Source: Hymenobacter latericoloratus
GTDB taxonomy: Bacteria; Bacteroidota; Bacteroidia; Cytophagales; Hymenobacteraceae
Length of the DNA stretch: 64,000 nt
Assembly: GCF_014199535.1 (NCBI RefSeq)
Contig: NZ_JACHNV010000003.1
Location: 373,289-437,288 of the forward strand
Reading direction: 5' to 3'
The position numbers and the translations under genes are program-made. This document shows, piece after piece, positions 60,074-64,000 of this stretch; positions within the stretch are counted from its first letter, which is position 1; each line of letters begins with the position of its first letter. Under the pieces are notes generated by a model. That model ran no database searches, was not told where the DNA came from, and saw only the letters and a list, made by a program, of their open reading frames with translations.

Positions 60074-61513
60074 CTACCTGGAGTACTTGACGGCTTGCAG
60101 CATCTGGCGTAGCTCCGCGGCGCCGTACACCCGGCCGCCGGCGACTACCGTGTTTATATGGCGCAGATGGCGGATGTCTTGCAGTGGGTTTCGGTTCAGC
60201 AGCACCAGGTCAGCTTCCTTACCCGCTTGGATGGTGCCGGAGAGTTGATCGGCGTTGAGGAAGCGGGCCCCGTTGATGGTAGCGGCCTGCAGGGCCTGGG
60301 CTGGGATAAGGCCGGCCTGGACCAGCAGCTCCAACTCGCCCAGCAGGGAGGTGCCGGGGTACACGTAGGAGTTAGAAGCCCCCGCGTCGGAGCCGGCCAG
60401 CAGCGTGACGCCGGCTTGCTGCAGGGCGGGCACCAGGGTCATGAACTTGGCCGATAGCTGCTGGTTGAAGGCGCGGGTAGCAGCCGACTGAGCCCGGGCC
60501 CCGGCCAAGCGGCGGGCGTAGGTAGCCTGAATTCTGGGGTCGATGTAGGCCAGCAGCGTGTCGCGGGAGTGGTCGGTAGTGGGCAGCTCGGCCAGCAGCT
60601 TCTGGATGTAGAGCGTGGGCACGACGGCGGTTTTGTTTTTAGCCAGGGTCTGATAGAGGCGGGCGGCCGTTGCCGCGTCGTAGGTGCGGTAAATGGCGGG
60701 TAGCACCGCGAATAGGCCCAGGGGCCGGGCCGTTCCAAGGCTACGCTGCACGGCCTGGGTGATGCTGTCTTCCTTGGCGGAGCAGCCCTTGAATACGTAG
60801 TACAAGTGCTCGGAGGCATCCAGGCCGCGCGCCGAGGCCTCGCGCAGGGTAGCGGTGTAGGGCATGTGGCCGGTGGTGAGCATGCCGCGCTTTTCGGCCG
60901 CCGTAATCGTGCTGAGGAAGACTTCGCGCGAAATGGTGCTTTCGTAAAGCTTCACGTAATCGACTTTTAGCCGCTGCAAGGAGTCGAGAGCCTTATCAAT
61001 CTGCGCTTGATTTTCTACCTCTAGCGAGCCGGCCCAAAACGCCTTCGGCCCGTCGATTTTGGGGCCCGAGGTGTAGATGGTAGGCCCCGCCAGTTTCCCG
61101 GCCCGGATCTGCTTACGCCATTCAAAAATGGCGGGCGTCAGGTCGCCGCCCGCGTCGCGCACGGTGGTAATGCCGTGGGCCAGGTAGAGGGGGAGCAGGT
61201 TGCGGTTGGCCGCGGCCAGCGAGTCGCCGCCCCGAAAGTGGACGTGCATGTCCCAGAGGCCAGGAATCAGGTACTTACCCTGTGCATCGAGGGTGCGCTT
61301 AGCAGCAGGCGGTTGAGCACCGGGCAGGCTTATCTGATGTATCAAGCCCGCAGAAATAACCAGCGTCCGATCAGCAAGCACCCGGCCGGTTTCCACATCC
61401 ACTACGTTGGCGTGGGTGATAACCAGGTCGTAAGCCGGTTGGGTCGGGCGGCCGGCGCAGCCCGCGGCCAGCAGGGGCAGGGTTGCGGCCAGCAGGCGGG
61501 GTAGGAGTTTCAT
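60074..61513 (-). CDS. Amidohydrolase family lipoprotein
   Basis: The ATG at 61513 gives 479 residues with a lipoprotein signal (MKLLPRLLAATLPLLAAGC). The metal-dependent hydrolase pattern is present: GLWDMHVHFRGGD (first HxH), YVKLYES near the carboxylated Lys position, TGHMPYTATLREA, LYYVFKGC and LLAGSDAGASNSYVYPG (final Asp). NGARFLNADQLSGTIQAGKEADLVLLNRNPL is the typical C-terminal composite domain. The group includes imidazolonepropionase-like and prolidase-like enzymes exported to the envelope. Substrate unknown. It follows the NRAMP-like gene by 18 bases, so it may belong to the 5-oxoproline operon. Confidence 0.82.
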   Translation of the reverse strand: MKLLPRLLAATLPLLAAGCAGRPTQPAYDLVITHANVVDVETGRVLADRTLVISAGLIHQISLPGAQPPAAKRTLDAQGKYLIPGLWDMHVHFRGGDSLAAANRNLLPLYLAHGITTVRDAGGDLTPAIFEWRKQIRAGKLAGPTIYTSGPKIDGPKAFWAGSLEVENQAQIDKALDSLQRLKVDYVKLYESTISREVFLSTITAAEKRGMLTTGHMPYTATLREASARGLDASEHLYYVFKGCSAKEDSITQAVQRSLGTARPLGLFAVLPAIYRTYDAATAARLYQTLAKNKTAVVPTLYIQKLLAELPTTDHSRDTLLAYIDPRIQATYARRLAGARAQSAATRAFNQQLSAKFMTLVPALQQAGVTLLAGSDAGASNSYVYPGTSLLGELELLVQAGLIPAQALQAATINGARFLNADQLSGTIQAGKEADLVLLNRNPLQDIRHLRHINTVVAGGRVYGAAELRQMLQAVKYSR

Positions 61514-61531
61514 GAGGCCCATTTTCTAGTG

Positions 61532-62722
61532 TTATTTCCCTAGCTGCGCTACCTGCTCTAGCAGTACGGCGCCGCTCATACACGTCATCAGCAGCACGAC
61601 CAGCACCCCGAATACCGTCAGGGCCAGGGGGTGGCGGTAGCTTCCTACCACGCTGGGGCGGTAGGCGGCCACGAGCAGGGTACCCAGAGTGATGGGCAGA
61701 ATAAAGCCGTTCAGGGCCCCAGCCCAGACCAGCACGCTCACTGGCTTGCCTACCCCCACAAATACCAGAGTCGAGAAAACGATGAACCCAATAATCCAGC
61801 GGTTTTCGTGGGTGGCAATACCGGGCCGCATCGACTTGAGAAAGGAAACCGACGTGTAGGCCGAGCCAATAATGGAGGTAATGGCTGCCGCGAACATCAC
61901 CACCCCAAACAGCTTATAGCCCACGGAGCCGGCGGCCAGCTGAAACACCGAAGCCGTAGGGTTGCCCTCCTCAATGGCCAGGCCGCGGGCCACTACCCCC
62001 AGCGTAGCCAGAAACAGCAGCACCCGAATCAGGGAGGCCACCGACACGCCCATAATGGCGCTGCGCGACACCTCGAGCAGGGCCGCCGGGCCTTTTATGC
62101 CGGCATCCAGCAGGCGGTGCCCGCCGGAAAAGGTGATGTAGCCGCCCACCGTGCCGCCCACTAGGGTAATAATGGCCCGGTAGTCGATAGCAGCGGGAAC
62201 AACGGTGCGCAGAGCGGCTTCGGCTACCGGCGGTTGGGTAACCACGGCCACGTAGATAATGGCCAGAATCATGACTAGCCCCATGAGCTGGGCAAACCGA
62301 TCCATGAGCGGGCCGGCCTCGCGCACCAGAAAAACAGCAATAGCTAGGCCCGCCGCTAGCACCGCGCACCACGTCACCGGCAGGCCCGTAAGCACCTCCA
62401 GCCCTAGGCCCGCCCCGCCCACGTTCCCAATGTTGAAGGCCAATCCGCCCAGCACAATCAGCAGGGAAATAAAGCCGCCCAGCCCCGGTAGCACGCGGTT
62501 AGCAATATCCGGGGCGCGCAGCTCCGACACGGCAATAACCCGCCAGATGTTGAGCTGCACGCCAATATCAATCAGAATAGAGGTCAGGATAACGAAGCCG
62601 AAGCTGGCGCCCAATGACTGGGTAAAAACAGTGGTTTGGGTCAGAAAGCCCGGCCCTACGGCCGAGGTAGCCATCAGAAAGGCGGCGCCCAGCAGCACGC
62701 CCCAGTTGCGGGCCGGCCTCAC
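61532..62722 (-). CDS. NRAMP-like transporter of the 5-oxoprolinase cluster
   Basis: The GTG at 62722 overlaps the pxpA stop (GTGA) and starts [20 protein letters not shown]; this gives 396 residues and about 11 membrane helices, as in NRAMP. However the TM1 metal motif DPGN reads AVGPGF here, and the TM6 segment that should carry the metal-binding Met/His reads [20 protein letters not shown]. The metal-coordinating residues are thus missing. Its place in a pxp operon suggests another substrate, perhaps 5-oxoproline or an amino acid, which is inference. Annotated elsewhere as divalent metal transporter by fold only. Confidence 0.75.
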   Translation of the reverse strand: MRPARNWGVLLGAAFLMATSAVGPGFLTQTTVFTQSLGASFGFVILTSILIDIGVQLNIWRVIAVSELRAPDIANRVLPGLGGFISLLIVLGGLAFNIGNVGGAGLGLEVLTGLPVTWCAVLAAGLAIAVFLVREAGPLMDRFAQLMGLVMILAIIYVAVVTQPPVAEAALRTVVPAAIDYRAIITLVGGTVGGYITFSGGHRLLDAGIKGPAALLEVSRSAIMGVSVASLIRVLLFLATLGVVARGLAIEEGNPTASVFQLAAGSVGYKLFGVVMFAAAITSIIGSAYTSVSFLKSMRPGIATHENRWIIGFIVFSTLVFVGVGKPVSVLVWAGALNGFILPITLGTLLVAAYRPSVVGSYRHPLALTVFGVLVVLLMTCMSGAVLLEQVAQLGK

Positions 62723-63498
62723 GCGGAAACCGGCTGATGGGTGCGCACGGCAATGCCTTCCTGCTTTAGCCGCGCCCGAATCTGTTGGGCAAACGCCAGG
62801 GCGTGAGCACCGTCGCCGTGCAAACACACGGTGTCGGCCTGAATGGCCACATCCTCCCCAGATTGAGCGCGCACTCGCCCGTCCTTTACCATGCGGACCA
62901 CTTGGCTGATGGCCTTATCGGCGTCCGTAATTAGGGCGTCGGGCTGGCGGCGGGGCGTGAGCGTGCCATTGGGCTGGTAGGTACGGTCGGCAAACACCTC
63001 GTGGGCGGTAGCCAGGCCCAGCTTTTGACCGGCACTGATGAGGGCGCTGCCAGCCAGCCCGTAGAGGCAGGCTTCGGGGTGCACGCGGTACACGGCTTCC
63101 GCCAGGGCCTCAGCCAGAGCGAGGTTTACGGCGGCCATGTTGTAGAGGGCGCCGTGGGGTTTTACGTGGTGCACTATGCCGCCCTCAGCCCGCACGAAAG
63201 CCGCCAGTGCGCCGAGCTGGTACACCGTCATGTCGTAGGCTTCTTCGGGCGAAATGGCCATTTCGCGCCGACCGAAGCCTACCAGGTCGGGCAGGCCGGG
63301 GTGGGCCCCAATGGCTACCCCGTGTTGCAGGGCCAGGCGCACGGTGCGCTTCATCACGGCCGGGTCGCCGGCGTGGTAACCGCAGGCAATGTTGGCAGAA
63401 GTTACGAAAGGTAGAATGGCTTCGTCGTGGCCCAGGGGGTAGGCGCCGAAGCTTTCCCCCATGTCACAGTTCAGGTCGACGGCGTAGGGTTGGTTCAT
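62719..63498 (-). CDS. pxpA: 5-oxoprolinase subunit A (LamB/YcsF family)
   Basis: The 259-residue protein fits PxpA over its whole length: [19 protein letters not shown] (8-26), [43 protein letters not shown] and [13 protein letters not shown]. With PxpB and PxpC it opens 5-oxoproline to glutamate using ATP. It overlaps PxpC by ATGA upstream and the NRAMP-like gene by GTGA downstream, so all are co-translated. Cytoplasmic. Confidence 0.94.
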   Translation of the reverse strand: MNQPYAVDLNCDMGESFGAYPLGHDEAILPFVTSANIACGYHAGDPAVMKRTVRLALQHGVAIGAHPGLPDLVGFGRREMAISPEEAYDMTVYQLGALAAFVRAEGGIVHHVKPHGALYNMAAVNLALAEALAEAVYRVHPEACLYGLAGSALISAGQKLGLATAHEVFADRTYQPNGTLTPRRQPDALITDADKAISQVVRMVKDGRVRAQSGEDVAIQADTVCLHGDGAHALAFAQQIRARLKQEGIAVRTHQPVSA

Positions 63499-64000
63499 CG
63501 ATAGTGGAAAAGGGCGAGGCCCCGTTGGAGTTGCTGAAGGGTTTTTTCCTGGTGCAGGTACCAGTAGTGCGCTTCCGCGAGGCTGACCTCCTGAAAGCGC
63601 AGCCTACCCCCCGGCGGCACCTGAGCAAGGCGGGAAAAGTCGGCGGTGATGACCTGCCCGATGCGGGGGTAGCCGCCGGTGGTCTGATGGTCGGCCAGCA
63701 AGACGATGGGCGCGCCGGAAGCGGGTACCTGCACGGTGCCGAATGTAACGGCTGAGGAGAGAATTTCCTGCTCGGCGCGGCGCTGCAGTTCCGGCTCGGC
63801 CAGCCGGTAGCCCATGCGGTCCGATTGCGGCGTCACGGTAAACTCTTCCTCCCAGAAAGCCCGCTGGCTGACCACCGTGAACAGGTCGTACTCCGGCCCT
63901 CGCAGGACCCGAATAACCGGCTCTGCTGTCGGCAAGGGCGTCAGCGCGGGCTCAGGAAACCAGGATGTGGCCACCCAGCGCGGGCCGGATTGTGGCCTGA
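63495..64000 (-). CDS. pxpC: 5-oxoprolinase subunit C, C-terminal part (runs off right edge)
   Basis: The frame stays open to the end of the window, so the N-terminal half is missing. What is present ([74 protein letters not shown]) is the C-terminal half of the PxpC/biotin-dependent carboxyltransferase-like family. An apparent internal GTG start at 63974 is not the real start. The stop overlaps the pxpA start by ATGA. pxpB is expected just outside the window. Confidence 0.9.
   Translation of the reverse strand, partial: RPQSGPRWVATSWFPEPALTPLPTAEPVIRVLRGPEYDLFTVVSQRAFWEEEFTVTPQSDRMGYRLAEPELQRRAEQEILSSAVTFGTVQVPASGAPIVLLADHQTTGGYPRIGQVITADFSRLAQVPPGGRLRFQEVSLAEAHYWYLHQEKTLQQLQRGLALFHYR

Noticed and set aside
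1..64000. tRNA, rRNA, CRISPR arrays, insertion sequences
   Set aside because: Looked for; nothing convincing was seen. The HINT copies are repeats but not regularly spaced short ones, and no transposase was recognised.

Overview
The window looks like a chromosomal segment of a high-GC member of the Bacteroidota, most likely Hymenobacter or a close relative. The evidence is a Bacteroidota-type (subtype iii) type VI secretion system (T6SS) with tssN and tssO, an absence of obvious Shine-Dalgarno sites, a CrtA-like carotenoid oxygenase, and the repeated long hairpins between genes. This is inference from gene content; no rRNA or housekeeping marker other than the first codons of leuS is present.

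Region 1 (1-12.3 kb) holds the T6SSiii core after the 5' end of leuS: tssG (-), then tssN-tssK-tssO-tssE-tssF (+), tssH/clpV (-), and tssB-tssC-hcp (+). Genes for TssP, TssQ and TssR are not seen and may lie elsewhere.

Region 2 (12.4-22 kb) is the payload island, all on the minus strand. In transcription order it starts with a signal-less YkuD (L,D-transpeptidase fold) protein followed by two paralogous lipoproteins, a plausible peptidoglycan-targeting effector with periplasmic immunity. Then come vgrG and a full-length DUF4280(PAAR-like)-HINT-WHH nuclease toxin with two immunity candidates. Two 5'-truncated HINT-toxin cassettes follow, each with its own immunity gene. The HINT coding DNA is present in three near-identical copies, which would allow the toxin tip to be switched by recombination.

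Region 3 (22.5-38.4 kb) is ordinary chromosome: a CrtA-like oxygenase, a PPOX-fold protein, ACP phosphodiesterase, a SlyD-like FKBP, an SMP-30-like lipoprotein, isoaspartyl peptidase, an SF1 helicase, a VOC protein, two aldo/keto reductases, DUF1810, a YgjP-like metalloprotease, a PPC-domain protein and an S41 peptidase.

Region 4 (38.5-48.7 kb) carries a complete RND efflux operon (adaptor, pump, outer-membrane factor), a Cys-rich four-helix copper-binding protein, an AraC/O6-methylguanine methyltransferase fusion and a two-component system.

Region 5 (48.9-64 kb) has a large GHMP kinase-nucleotidyltransferase fusion next to a GalU-like enzyme, a VWA protein, a CbrC-family protein, a large zinc metalloprotease, an Imm51-like protein, a deformylase-like protein, an amidohydrolase lipoprotein, and the start of a 5-oxoprolinase cluster (pxpC-pxpA-NRAMP-like transporter) that runs off the right edge. 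Many intergenic gaps from 27 kb onward contain long, often perfect inverted repeats of a few recurring sequence types. No tRNA, rRNA, CRISPR array or insertion sequence was recognised.
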